A stretch of DNA of 61,998 nucleotides, taken from positions 1 through 61,998 of the forward strand of contig ONMI01000002.1 of the NCBI GenBank assembly GCA_900318915.1, read 5' to 3'. Positions 43,898 to 51,952 of the stretch are shown here, piece by piece. The DNA comes from an uncultured Prevotellaceae bacterium. Its GTDB lineage: Bacteria; Bacteroidota; Bacteroidia; Bacteroidales; Bacteroidaceae. The notes below the pieces were generated by a model. That model saw nothing but the letters and a program-made list of their open reading frames with translations. It was not told the origin of the DNA and did not search any database. Within the stretch, counting starts at the first letter, position 1, and every line of letters begins with the position of its first letter. Made by a program: the position numbers and the translations under genes.

Positions 43898-44287
43898 ATG
43901 ACAGAAGGCAATCTTGTGAAAGCATACGGCCAGCGCGTGAAGCGCTACTGCCAGACAATGGATCTGAAAGACGACCCGGCCCTGATAGCCGAATACCGCA
44001 GGCGCCACACCAAAGAGGAGGCATGGCCCGAGATACTGGCCGGCATCCGCGAGGTGGGCATCCTCGACATGGACATCTACATACTGGGAACCCGCCTCGT
44101 CATGATTGTGGAGACACCGCTCGATTTCGACTGGGACACGGCGATGGCCCGTCTGGCCACCCTTCCGCGCCAGCAGGAGTGGGAGACCTACATGGCCATA
44201 TTCCAGCAATGCCGTGAAGACGCCACTTCCGACGAGAAGTGGCAGATGATGGAACGGATGTTCCACCTCTATGAAGCCGGCGAATAG
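43898..44287 (+). CDS. L-rhamnose mutarotase-like protein (DUF718 family)
   Basis: A 129-residue protein resembling RhaM: RYCQTMDLKDDPALIAEYRR, then a histidine-Trp region RHTKEEAWPEILAGIREVGI and DMDIYILGTRLVMIVET, as in the dimeric alpha-beta barrel of sugar mutarotases. The start at 43898 follows a good promoter; a longer frame to 43676 runs through the 73-bp repeats and is not credible. It stands alone, without rhamnose or fucose catabolic genes nearby, so the sugar is uncertain. Its 3' end overlaps convergent dusB by 19 bp. Confidence 0.75.
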   Translation: MTEGNLVKAYGQRVKRYCQTMDLKDDPALIAEYRRRHTKEEAWPEILAGIREVGILDMDIYILGTRLVMIVETPLDFDWDTAMARLATLPRQQEWETYMAIFQQCREDATSDEKWQMMERMFHLYEAGE

Positions 44288-45276
44288 CCCTCGCCGGTGG
44301 TGAGCCTGCGCTGTATGTCGTCGAGGATGGCCGTCACCTCCTCCACCGTCTCCGCCCTAAGCAGGGCGATGCGGGTGAGGCGGAAGTTGGGTATGCCTTT
44401 GAAGACTGGCGTGGCTGCCAGATGGCGGCGTGTGTGCAGGATGCCGCGGTACTCGTCGATGCGCTCCACATTGAGCAGCAACTGCTCTTTGAGCACGCCT
44501 ATTTTCCAGGCCAGGTCCATGGAGCCGTCATCGGGTGTCCCGTCGAGCAACTGGCGCATCTCCCTGAATATCCAAGGCCGCCCGAAGGTGGCTCTTCCCA
44601 CCATCACGCCGTCCACGCCATAGCGTTCGAAGGCCGCCTTGGCCTCCTCGGCCGAGGTGATGTCGCCGTTGCCAATGATGGGGATGTGCATGCGCGGATT
44701 GTTCTTCACCTTGCCTATCAGCGTCCAGTCGGCCTGTCCCGTATACATCTGCGAGCGTGTGCGCCCATGGATGGTGAGCGCCTGAATGCCGCAGTCCTGC
44801 AACTGTTCGGCCAACTGCGTGATGATGAGGTCGTTGCAGTCCCATCCCAGCCTTGTCTTTACGGTGACGGGCACTTTCACGGCCTGTACCACCTTGCGGG
44901 TTATCTCCAGCAGGAGCGGCACGTTGCGCAGCATACCGGCTCCTGCACCCTTGCCAGCCACTTTCTTCACCGGGCAGCCGAAGTTGAGGTCTATCACATC
45001 GGGGCCGGCCTGCTCCACGATGCGGGCAGCCTCCACCATATCGTCTACGTTTCGTCCGTATATCTGTATGCCCACGGGGCGTTCCTCATCGCTGATGGTG
45101 AGTTTGTCGATGGTGCTCTTCACGGAGCGCACCAGCGCCTCGGCGCTCACAAACTCGGTATACACCATGGAGGCTCCGAAACGTTTGCAGAGGAATCGGA
45201 ATCCGATATCGGTCACATCCTCCATGGGGGCGAGCAGCACGGGTTTCTCGCCCAGGTCAATATTTCCAATTTTCAT
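44269..45276 (-). CDS. dusB: tRNA-dihydrouridine synthase
   Basis: An FMN enzyme that reduces uridine in tRNA D-loops. The 335-residue protein has the N-terminal PVLLAPMEDVTDIGFR, the catalytic cysteine C101 in DLNFGCPVKKVAGKGAGAGM, VPVTVKTRLGWD, and the FMN-phosphate site IPIIGNGDITSAEEA followed by DGVMVGRATFGRPWIF. The sequence pattern is that of DusB. It follows dprA by 7 bp on the same strand and overlaps the mutarotase-like gene at the 3' end. Confidence 0.93.
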   Translation of the reverse strand: MKIGNIDLGEKPVLLAPMEDVTDIGFRFLCKRFGASMVYTEFVSAEALVRSVKSTIDKLTISDEERPVGIQIYGRNVDDMVEAARIVEQAGPDVIDLNFGCPVKKVAGKGAGAGMLRNVPLLLEITRKVVQAVKVPVTVKTRLGWDCNDLIITQLAEQLQDCGIQALTIHGRTRSQMYTGQADWTLIGKVKNNPRMHIPIIGNGDITSAEEAKAAFERYGVDGVMVGRATFGRPWIFREMRQLLDGTPDDGSMDLAWKIGVLKEQLLLNVERIDEYRGILHTRRHLAATPVFKGIPNFRLTRIALLRAETVEEVTAILDDIQRRLTTGEGYSPAS

Positions 45277-45283
45277 ATTCTTT

Positions 45284-46417
45284 TCATTTCAGCAGATGGT
45301 ACATGCCGCCTGCCAGGGTTCTGATGACCCCCTTCATCTCCAGTTGGAACAAGAGGGCGGTGAGCCGTCCGATGGGCACATTGCTCTGCACGGAGAGCAT
45401 GTTTATCTGCAGGTCGTTGTTTTCCTGCAGCACCTTCACCACCTGCTGCTCCTCGGGGGTCAGTTCGGGGAAGAGCTGGCGCGGTATGCCCTGCTTCTGC
45501 GCCTTGGCCAGTTGGGCGTCGCTCTCCCACCCCATGGTCTTGACGAACATCTCGGCACCGGTGAGCAGCGCCGCCACATTCTTGGCGATGAGGTTGTTGC
45601 ATCCCTCGGAGTAATTGTCGCCTACACGTCCGGGGAAGGCGAAAACCTCGCGGTTGTACTCCCGGGCCAGTTCGGCGGTTATCATGCCGCCGCCGTGGGC
45701 TGCCGACTCCACCAGGATGCAGGCATCCGACATGCCCGCCACGATGCGGTTGCGGCGCACGAAGTTCATTTTGTCGGCATTGGTGTGGGTAGTGAATTCG
45801 GTGAGCAGTCCGCCCTGCTCCACCATCCGCCTGGCGGTGGGTTTGTGGCGGGCGGGGTAGAGGTCGTCGAGTCCGTGGGCCAACACCCCCACGGTGGGAT
45901 AGGCGCAGGCGAGGGCTTCGGTATGGGCGCAGATGTCCACACCGTAGGCCAGTCCGCTCACCACGAGCACCTCGGGGCACCGCTCGCGCAGTTCGGCCAT
46001 AAAGCGGCGTATGAGGTCCTGTCCGTAGACGGTGCATCGGCGCGTGCCTACGACACACACCACACGGCGTGCGTTGAGGTCGGCCGAGCCTTTGTAGTAG
46101 AGCACCAGGGGTGCGTCGTCACACTCCTTGAGGCGCTGCGGGTAGTCGTCATCGGCCAGGGTGAGGATACGGATGCCGTTTTCCCGGGCATACGCCTGCT
46201 CGGCCTTGGCCTGCTCCAGCCAGGGAGCGATGCCCTTGAGGGCTTCCACCACGCGGGGAGCGGCATCGGGCACACGGTCGGGCAAATCCTGGCAATGCTC
46301 CACGATGTCGGCGGCGTTTCCCACGGCATCGTACAGGTAGCGTGCCTCGGCCAGGTTGAAGAATTGCTGGCGCGCCAATGCCATGGCGCATAACTGTTCT
46401 CTATCGCTCGATTTCAT
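45284..46417 (-). CDS. dprA: DNA processing protein DprA
   Basis: DprA loads RecA onto incoming single-stranded DNA during natural transformation. The 377-residue protein has a helical N-terminus, the Rossmann core (VGTRRCTVYGQDLIRRF, VVSGLAYGVDICAHTEAL, LLTEFTTHTNADKMNFVRRN, RIVAGMSDACILVESAAHGG) and a C-terminal winged helix (LQINMLSVQSNVPIGRLTAL). Its start overlaps the thioesterase gene stop by 4 bp. Presence of dprA alone does not prove competence. Confidence 0.95.
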   Translation of the reverse strand: MKSSDREQLCAMALARQQFFNLAEARYLYDAVGNAADIVEHCQDLPDRVPDAAPRVVEALKGIAPWLEQAKAEQAYARENGIRILTLADDDYPQRLKECDDAPLVLYYKGSADLNARRVVCVVGTRRCTVYGQDLIRRFMAELRERCPEVLVVSGLAYGVDICAHTEALACAYPTVGVLAHGLDDLYPARHKPTARRMVEQGGLLTEFTTHTNADKMNFVRRNRIVAGMSDACILVESAAHGGGMITAELAREYNREVFAFPGRVGDNYSEGCNNLIAKNVAALLTGAEMFVKTMGWESDAQLAKAQKQGIPRQLFPELTPEEQQVVKVLQENNDLQINMLSVQSNVPIGRLTALLFQLEMKGVIRTLAGGMYHLLK

Positions 46418-46818
46418 GATTGGAAAAAGTCTTTGAAGGCTTCATCGTAGAGGTCGCTGTTGGCCAACCGTCCGTCGACGAGGCACACCAGTTCCACCTT
46501 GCTGCGGAAGGCCAGTTTGTTGTCGCTTGCGCGGAAGATGTCCTGATAGAACACATACCTCAGTCCCTCTTTTTCCAGGGCCAGGCGCGACACCATCTCA
46601 TCATCGCAGCGCAGGGGTGTCTTAAACTGCATCGACATGCGGGCCACCACGGCGTCGTGGCCTTTGGCGTGTGCTTCGGCGAAGCTGAATCCCAGACTCC
46701 GCAGGAAGAGGTGCCGTGTGTGCTCGATGTAGTGCAGATAGTTGGCATTGTTCACGATGCCTTCAATATCACATTCATAGTCGCGCACTTCCATACGCGT
46801 CTCGTATACATAGTTCAT
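46414..46818 (-). CDS. Acyl-CoA thioesterase (4HBT/hotdog family)
   Basis: A 134-residue hotdog-fold protein with the motif VRDYECDIEGIVNNANYLHY, corresponding to the YxDxxGVVxNxxY active-site helix of 4-hydroxybenzoyl-CoA/YbgC-type thioesterases, with Glu and Ile at two of the usual Gln/Val positions. The remainder (VVARMSMQFKTPLRCDDEMV) fits the core sheet. It overlaps neighbours on both sides by 4 bp. The acyl substrate is unknown. Confidence 0.87.
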   Translation of the reverse strand: MNYVYETRMEVRDYECDIEGIVNNANYLHYIEHTRHLFLRSLGFSFAEAHAKGHDAVVARMSMQFKTPLRCDDEMVSRLALEKEGLRYVFYQDIFRASDNKLAFRSKVELVCLVDGRLANSDLYDEAFKDFFQS

Positions 46819-48119
46819 GTCCGGTCTTTTTTCAAATATTCATATCCTATGCGGCAGCGCAGACAGTCTTTGCGGTCGCAGTACATTCTTTTCAGTTGCA
46901 GCAGTGCCTGGCTGTCGCCGGCATTGTCCACATGCAACCCGCACTCCTCCCACATGCGCACGATGTGGTTGTTTTCGGGTTCCAGCTGTTCCAGGAAGTC
47001 GAACGCCCTGTCGCACAGCTTTTCGTCGCCCAAGTGCCGTCCGTAGGCGAAGAGCATGGGTATCACCGTGTTGATGATGAGTCCCCGCCGGGAGGCCGGC
47101 GAAAGATGCTTGGCGTTGCGCCTGCTGGGATGTCCGAAACTGTAGTGTGTCTGCCAGTAGGGTGTCACCCCCACATTGAAGAGTTGGTAGAGGTCTTTGG
47201 CTGTGGCACAGTCGAGCAGCTGGCTCAATCCGGTACGATTGGTGGTATAGAGGGCCACCAGCTGTGCTATGCGTATGTGCGGGAAGTTCTGCGGGTGCAT
47301 GCGCAGGAATTTCCACCGCTTGTAGTCGATGGGACTGAGTCCGAACTTATGCGCCAGATAGCGGTACTCGTTGCGCAGGCGTTCGAAATAGCCCTCTTCG
47401 AGTGCGGCGGGGGCGTAGCGCTCATGCAGTGCCTCGGTCTCGAGCAGTCCGGCCTGCCCCATCATGATGGCCTCTATCTGGAAGGCGTCGTCTCGGTGAT
47501 GGTCGAGGGCTCTAAGGGGCATGTTCATGGCCCACGCCTCGAAGGCATCGCCGTTCACACCGAACCCGAAGGTACGCGCCAGTGTCACGAAGTAGGCTGT
47601 TTCCCATGAGCCGTCGCATTGTTTCACACGCTGCTCGATGGCCATGGTCTTCTGCTCCAGGCGCTCCGTCTGCAGAGCACTCAGCCAACTGTGCATCATG
47701 AGCCGTGTGAGCGAGGGTATGAGTTTGTAGCAGGGCGGGTAGTGGTCGGTGCCTATCAGTTCGTCGTAGTGCTCGCTGATACTTTCGGGCACGCTTATCT
47801 CCACCTGCGGCAGCAGATTGCCCGAGCTGGTGCGCACCTCTTCCACATCGGCGCGCCCCACCACATGGAGCACCACATTGTCATAGGCGGCATCGCGGTC
47901 ATGTCCGTGATGGTACCAGTCGGAGGCCTTGTCGTGTATCTCCACGTTGCCCACCCACAGGGTGCCGTCCACCTTCACCTTGGCGTTGAAGAAGTCGGGC
48001 CCTGCATTGCGGTTGTGCAGTCCGGGGTCTATCACCTCAAGCCGCCGGTGGTCGGTGGTGCATAGCTCTGTCTGTGGGAAGAGCCTGTGTTTCCAGCAGT
48101 AGTGCAGTAGGAGTTCCAT
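46815..48119 (-). CDS. DUF2851 family protein
   Basis: A 434-residue protein typical of Bacteroidetes, with LLLHYCWKHRLFPQTELCTT at the start, GRRLEVIDPGLHNRNAGPDF-like sequence (LEVIDPGLHNRNAGPDFFNA) and GTLWVGNVEIHDKASDWYHH. The acidic/histidine pattern (D...F.NA.V..., GNVEIH...DW..HGH) resembles a nuclease-like core, but this is only a resemblance. The C-terminus has a Cys-x2-Cys-x6-Cys-x2-Cys-like series (MYCDRKDCLRCRIG). The start at 48119 is chosen because the longer frame to 48245 runs through a promoter box. Confidence 0.8.
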   Translation of the reverse strand: MELLLHYCWKHRLFPQTELCTTDHRRLEVIDPGLHNRNAGPDFFNAKVKVDGTLWVGNVEIHDKASDWYHHGHDRDAAYDNVVLHVVGRADVEEVRTSSGNLLPQVEISVPESISEHYDELIGTDHYPPCYKLIPSLTRLMMHSWLSALQTERLEQKTMAIEQRVKQCDGSWETAYFVTLARTFGFGVNGDAFEAWAMNMPLRALDHHRDDAFQIEAIMMGQAGLLETEALHERYAPAALEEGYFERLRNEYRYLAHKFGLSPIDYKRWKFLRMHPQNFPHIRIAQLVALYTTNRTGLSQLLDCATAKDLYQLFNVGVTPYWQTHYSFGHPSRRNAKHLSPASRRGLIINTVIPMLFAYGRHLGDEKLCDRAFDFLEQLEPENNHIVRMWEECGLHVDNAGDSQALLQLKRMYCDRKDCLRCRIGYEYLKKDRT

Positions 48120-48436
48120 CGTGTCTTTTCTTTGGTTGTAGAGAATTGCTGAGGAGGCTGTATAGCCACAACTATTCTTGCGAACATTTGCAAAGGTAAT
48201 GAAATTATTGCAAAGAGAAGGGGAGAAACTTTTTAAAAACGTCAAATATTGTTATTCTAAGCCTAAAGTCAATTTGGCTATAAAAGATTTTCGCTACCTT
48301 TGCATAAGGTAGGATGCACCCCAACATAAAAAATGAAAGAATTCTGAAGATTTTGTCCGCTCAAGGACAAAAACGTGTTCTGCTTTCGGTTAATCTCCGA
48401 ATTTTATCTAATTTTGCAAACAAAAAACAGAAAGAT
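48120..48436. promoter_or_regulatory. Divergent intergenic region between DUF2851 gene and dapB
   Basis: This 317-bp gap carries no credible gene. On the minus strand TACCTTTG (48197-48190) faces the DUF2851 gene. On the + strand two -7 boxes face dapB: TACCTTTG at 48295-48302 (with TTTG 18 bp upstream at 48273-48276) and TAATTTTG at 48409-48416, 20 bp before the dapB ATG. Two start sites for dapB would allow a long or a short leader. Confidence 0.6.
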
Positions 48437-49153
48437 ATGAAAATAGCATTGATAGGTTATGGCAAGATGGGCAAAATGATTGAGCAGATAGCCCTGGAGC
48501 GCGGCCATGAAATAGTGAGCATCATCGACATCGACAACCAGCAGGATTTCGACTCTCCGGCATTTGCCTCAGCCGACGTGGCCATAGAGTTTACCGCACC
48601 GCAGGCAGCCTACGGCAACTACCTCAAGGCATGGGCGAAAGGCGTGAAGGTGGTGAGCGGCTCTACCGGCTGGCTCAAGGAGCACGGCGATGATGTGCGG
48701 CGTGCCTGCACCGATGGCGGAAAGACACTCTTCTGGGCGTCCAACTTCTCCATCGGCGTGGCCGTGTTCTCGGCTGTGAACCGCTATCTGGCCAAAATCA
48801 TGAACCAGTTTCCACAATACGACGTGGAACTGGAGGAAACCCACCATGTGCACAAGCTCGACCATCCCAGCGGCACGGCCATCACACTGGCCGAGGGCAT
48901 CCTCGAGCAGTTGGATCGCAAGAAGGCCTGGGCCGAGGACACCACCGACCCCGACCTACTCCGCATAGACCATATCCGCCGCGGCGAGGTGGCCGGTATC
49001 CATACCATCCGCTACGACTCTGACGCCGACTGCATCACCATCACCCACGATGCCCACTCGCGCAAGGGCTTCGCCCTCGGTGCCGTGCTGGCCGCCGAGT
49101 ACACCCAGCAGCATAAGGGACTGCTCACCACCAGCGACCTGTTTAAATTCTAA
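48437..49153 (+). CDS. dapB: 4-hydroxy-tetrahydrodipicolinate reductase
   Basis: Catalyses the NAD(P)H-dependent step of lysine and diaminopimelate synthesis. From the ATG at 48437 the protein has 238 residues, starting MKIALIGYGKMGKMIEQ with the Rossmann motif. The family signature is ELEETHHVHKLDHPSGTA, including the catalytic His and Lys. An upstream ATG at 48314 adds 41 unrelated residues that cross a promoter and is rejected. The length is about 10% below E. coli DapB, as in other Bacteroidetes. Confidence 0.95.
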   Translation: MKIALIGYGKMGKMIEQIALERGHEIVSIIDIDNQQDFDSPAFASADVAIEFTAPQAAYGNYLKAWAKGVKVVSGSTGWLKEHGDDVRRACTDGGKTLFWASNFSIGVAVFSAVNRYLAKIMNQFPQYDVELEETHHVHKLDHPSGTAITLAEGILEQLDRKKAWAEDTTDPDLLRIDHIRRGEVAGIHTIRYDSDADCITITHDAHSRKGFALGAVLAAEYTQQHKGLLTTSDLFKF

Positions 49154-49174
49154 GTCACAAACAATCGTATCATC

Positions 49175-50620
49175 ATGATAGACAAGAAGAAAGCCAATCT
49201 CAATATGAAGAAACAGTGGGCGAAGTTTATCGTCGTCGTCCTCCTCTACCTCCTCTTCCTCTACTGGGTGAAGAGTTGGTTGGGACTCATCGTCATCCCC
49301 TTCATCTACGATGTGTATATCTCGAAGAAGATCAACTGGCAGTGGTGGAAGGATGCCGAGGCTCCCGTGAGGTTCGTCATGAGCTGGGTCGACGCCATCG
49401 TCTTCGCCCTCGTGGCCGTCTACTTCATCAACCTGTTCTTCTTCCAGAACTATGTCATCCCCTCCAGCTCGCTCGAGAAGTCGCTGCTCAGAGGCGACTA
49501 TCTATTTGTGAGCAAACTGAGCTACGGACCGCGCATACCGCAGACCCCGCTCACCATGCCGCTCACGCAGCACACGCTGCCCATCTTCGGATGCAAGAGC
49601 TACATCTCATGGCCCCACTGGGACTACCGCCGTGTGCCGGGACTGGGCACCGTACAGCAGAACGACATCGTGGTGTTCAACTACCCCGCCGGCGACTCGG
49701 TGATGACGGAGGAGAAATACCAGGCCGCCGACTATTACCAGTATTGCTATCTCTACGGCATGCAGAATGTGGAGGCCCCCAGCCAGCCCGTCGACTCGAT
49801 GAAAGCCCAGCAGCAGTGGGACTTCTACCAGAAGGTGCTGGCCAAAGGAGCGAGCATCATCAAGGGCAATCCCAATGAGTTCGGCGACGTGATAAGCCGC
49901 CCCACCGACCGCCGCGAGAACTATGTGAAGCGCTGCGTGGGTCTGCCCGGCCAGACACTCGAGATCAGGAACAAGCGGGTGTATACCGACGGTAAGATGA
50001 ACAAGGAGCCCGACAATGTGCAGTATACCTACTTTGTGAAACTCAAGCAGATGATACCCGACGCCATCATGGTAGACCTGGGCATCACCATGGAAGACAT
50101 GATCAGCATGAACACCTACGGCTACATGCCACTCACCAACCGCGCCGCAGCCGCCCTGAAACAGCGCACCGACCTGGTGGAATATGTGCGCGAGGTGACC
50201 GACTCCGACCATGTGGACACCGGCAAGACCTATCCCGTGGACGGCAACACCGGATGGACCCGCGACAACTACGGCCCGGTGTGGATACCCGCCAAAGGCA
50301 AGAGCATAGACCTGAACCTACAGAACATAGCCGTCTACGAGCGCCCCATCCGTGTGTATGAGGGCAATGAGCTGGAAGTGAAGGACGAAAAGATATACAT
50401 CAACGGAAAGGAAGCCAAGAGCTACACCTTCAAGATGGACTACTACTGGATGATGGGCGACAACCGCCACAACAGCGCCGACTCACGCTACTGGGGCTTC
50501 GTGCCCGAAGACCATGTGGTGGGCAAACCTATCTTCATCTGGCTCTCAGTGAACCCCGAGAACGTGGGACCCAAATACCGCTGGGGGCGTCTGTTCAACA
50601 TGGTCGACAACATCAAATAG
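49175..50620 (+). CDS. lepB: Signal peptidase I, long Bacteroidetes form
   Basis: Cleaves signal peptides at the outer face of the inner membrane. Two membrane segments (KFIVVVLLYLLFLYWVKSW and WVDAIVFALVAVYFINLFFF) precede the catalytic serine S99 in VIPSSSLEKSLLRGDYL. The lysine is K252 in NYVKRCVGLPGQTLEI, and box E is MMGDNRHNSADSRYWGFV. The Ser-Lys distance is 153 residues, much longer than the 55 in E. coli LepB, because of an insertion containing the tyrosine-rich DYYQYCYLYGMQNV. A second large insert lies between the lysine and box E. Total length is 481. Confidence 0.93.
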   Translation: MIDKKKANLNMKKQWAKFIVVVLLYLLFLYWVKSWLGLIVIPFIYDVYISKKINWQWWKDAEAPVRFVMSWVDAIVFALVAVYFINLFFFQNYVIPSSSLEKSLLRGDYLFVSKLSYGPRIPQTPLTMPLTQHTLPIFGCKSYISWPHWDYRRVPGLGTVQQNDIVVFNYPAGDSVMTEEKYQAADYYQYCYLYGMQNVEAPSQPVDSMKAQQQWDFYQKVLAKGASIIKGNPNEFGDVISRPTDRRENYVKRCVGLPGQTLEIRNKRVYTDGKMNKEPDNVQYTYFVKLKQMIPDAIMVDLGITMEDMISMNTYGYMPLTNRAAAALKQRTDLVEYVREVTDSDHVDTGKTYPVDGNTGWTRDNYGPVWIPAKGKSIDLNLQNIAVYERPIRVYEGNELEVKDEKIYINGKEAKSYTFKMDYYWMMGDNRHNSADSRYWGFVPEDHVVGKPIFIWLSVNPENVGPKYRWGRLFNMVDNIK

Positions 50621-50623
50621 GCC

Positions 50624-51241
50624 TTGGACAGCACCGCCCTCTCCATCACCTATCTCGGACCGGTGCAGTGGTACCAAAAACTGCACCGCTCTGAAAAGGT
50701 GTTCATCGACTGCCACGAGCACTTCGTGAAGCAGACCTACCGCAACCGTTGCCACATAGCTACCAGCCACGGCGTGCAGGCGCTCACCATCCCCGTGGTG
50801 CACGACTCGTCAGAAGACATACGCGACATACGCCTCAGCGACCATGGCAACTGGCGGCACCTGCACTGGCAGGCACTGCAGAGCGCCTACGGCGAGTCGC
50901 CCTTCTTCGAGTATTACGCCGACGACCTGCGGCCGTTCTATGAGAAGCGGTGGACCTATCTCTACGACTTCGACATGGAGCTCACACACCTGCTCTGCTC
51001 ACTGCTCGACATACGGCCCCGTCTGGAAGAAGCGCCCCGCTACCTCACACCCGAGGATTGGGCCGATCAGGACGTGGCCGACCTGCGGCAGGCCATCCGC
51101 CCCAAGAATCCGCCCGCCGACCCGGCCTTCCAAGCCCGGCCCTATTACCAGCTCTACCGCGACCGCTGCGGATTCAGGGAGAATCTGAGCATCGTAGACC
51201 TACTGTTCAACGAAGGCAACGAAAGCATATTCTTTCTATAA
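50624..51241 (+). CDS. WbqC-like family protein
   Basis: A 205-residue protein with the WbqC N-terminus ITYLGPVQWYQKLHRSEKVF followed by IDCHEHFVKQTYRNRC, and the later FFEYYADDLRPFYEKRWTYL. WbqC proteins are linked with glycan loci in some bacteria, but the function is unclear. No ATG exists near the conserved start, so translation must begin at TTG (50624), 3 bp after the lepB stop. This indicates coupling to lepB. Confidence 0.85.
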   Translation: MDSTALSITYLGPVQWYQKLHRSEKVFIDCHEHFVKQTYRNRCHIATSHGVQALTIPVVHDSSEDIRDIRLSDHGNWRHLHWQALQSAYGESPFFEYYADDLRPFYEKRWTYLYDFDMELTHLLCSLLDIRPRLEEAPRYLTPEDWADQDVADLRQAIRPKNPPADPAFQARPYYQLYRDRCGFRENLSIVDLLFNEGNESIFFL

Positions 51242-51257
51242 AGAAAGGAAAAAAGAA

Positions 51258-51926
51258 ATGAAGAAGACAAGAAACCACATCACACTCATCGCCACAGCCC
51301 TGCTCACCCTGCAAGCCCATCTCTCCACCTGCAACGCCTCACAGCCCCGACCGACTGTAGCCATGCAACAAGACACGCTGCCGCAGCAGTCGTTCGTCTA
51401 CGCCCACTCGGAAGACGGCTATGTGAATGTGCGCCGACAGCCCAGCACCAAATCGGAAAAACTGGGCGAGCTGCACAACGGTGGAGCCGGCGCTCTCTAT
51501 CTGGGCCGCGACGGCGACTGGCTGAAGGTGCTCTTCCACGGCGAGACGGCTTATGTGTACAGCCGCTATGCCCGGGTAGGTCAGACAGCCGGCGAGCCGG
51601 CCGCCAAGGCCGAAGCCCGCTATTACTATATCGTCATCGCCACTTTCGAGAATGCCGAGTATGCCAAGAAGGCTGCCGACGGCCTGCCCGACAACATGCG
51701 CCGACCGGTTTACCGCACCATAGTGGGCGGCAAGGAGAAATACCGCATCTGCGAGAGCTGTTTCACCTCTCGCGACAAAGCCCTCATACGCAAGAAAGAA
51801 CTCGACTTGCGCTATGGCGAGAGCGACATCTGGGTGTGGGAGACCCGCAGTCTGGCCGACTGCCTCTACTGTCCCACCTCCACCCAACAGGGCTCTACCC
51901 GCATCACGCCGCTACAGCCGAAATAG
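51258..51926 (+). CDS. Exported SH3b-SPOR-like protein
   Basis: A 222-residue protein with a probable signal peptide (KKTRNHITLIATALLTLQAH). Residues about 45-110 form a bacterial SH3 domain (GYVNVRRQPSTKSEKLGELH, then GDWLKVLFHGETAYVYSRY). The C-terminal part (YYYIVIATFENAEYAKKAAD, and YRICESCFTSRDKALIRKKE) has the repeat and spacing of a SPOR domain. Both domain types bind peptidoglycan, so a cell-wall role is likely. No enzymatic domain is present. It follows the WbqC-like gene by 16 bp and converges on the AAA+ gene. Confidence 0.75.
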   Translation: MKKTRNHITLIATALLTLQAHLSTCNASQPRPTVAMQQDTLPQQSFVYAHSEDGYVNVRRQPSTKSEKLGELHNGGAGALYLGRDGDWLKVLFHGETAYVYSRYARVGQTAGEPAAKAEARYYYIVIATFENAEYAKKAADGLPDNMRRPVYRTIVGGKEKYRICESCFTSRDKALIRKKELDLRYGESDIWVWETRSLADCLYCPTSTQQGSTRITPLQPK

Positions 51927-51952
51927 GTAACGGCATCGTCTTTTCAACAACG

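Noticed and set aside
43642-43911. An 89-codon minus-strand frame in the 73-bp repeat region
   Set aside because: It encodes the repeat unit almost twice, overlaps the promoters on both strands and has no own start signal.
44786-46393. A 535-codon + strand frame over dusB and dprA
   Set aside because: Antisense to two well-supported genes; the composition is low-complexity His/Gly/Val.
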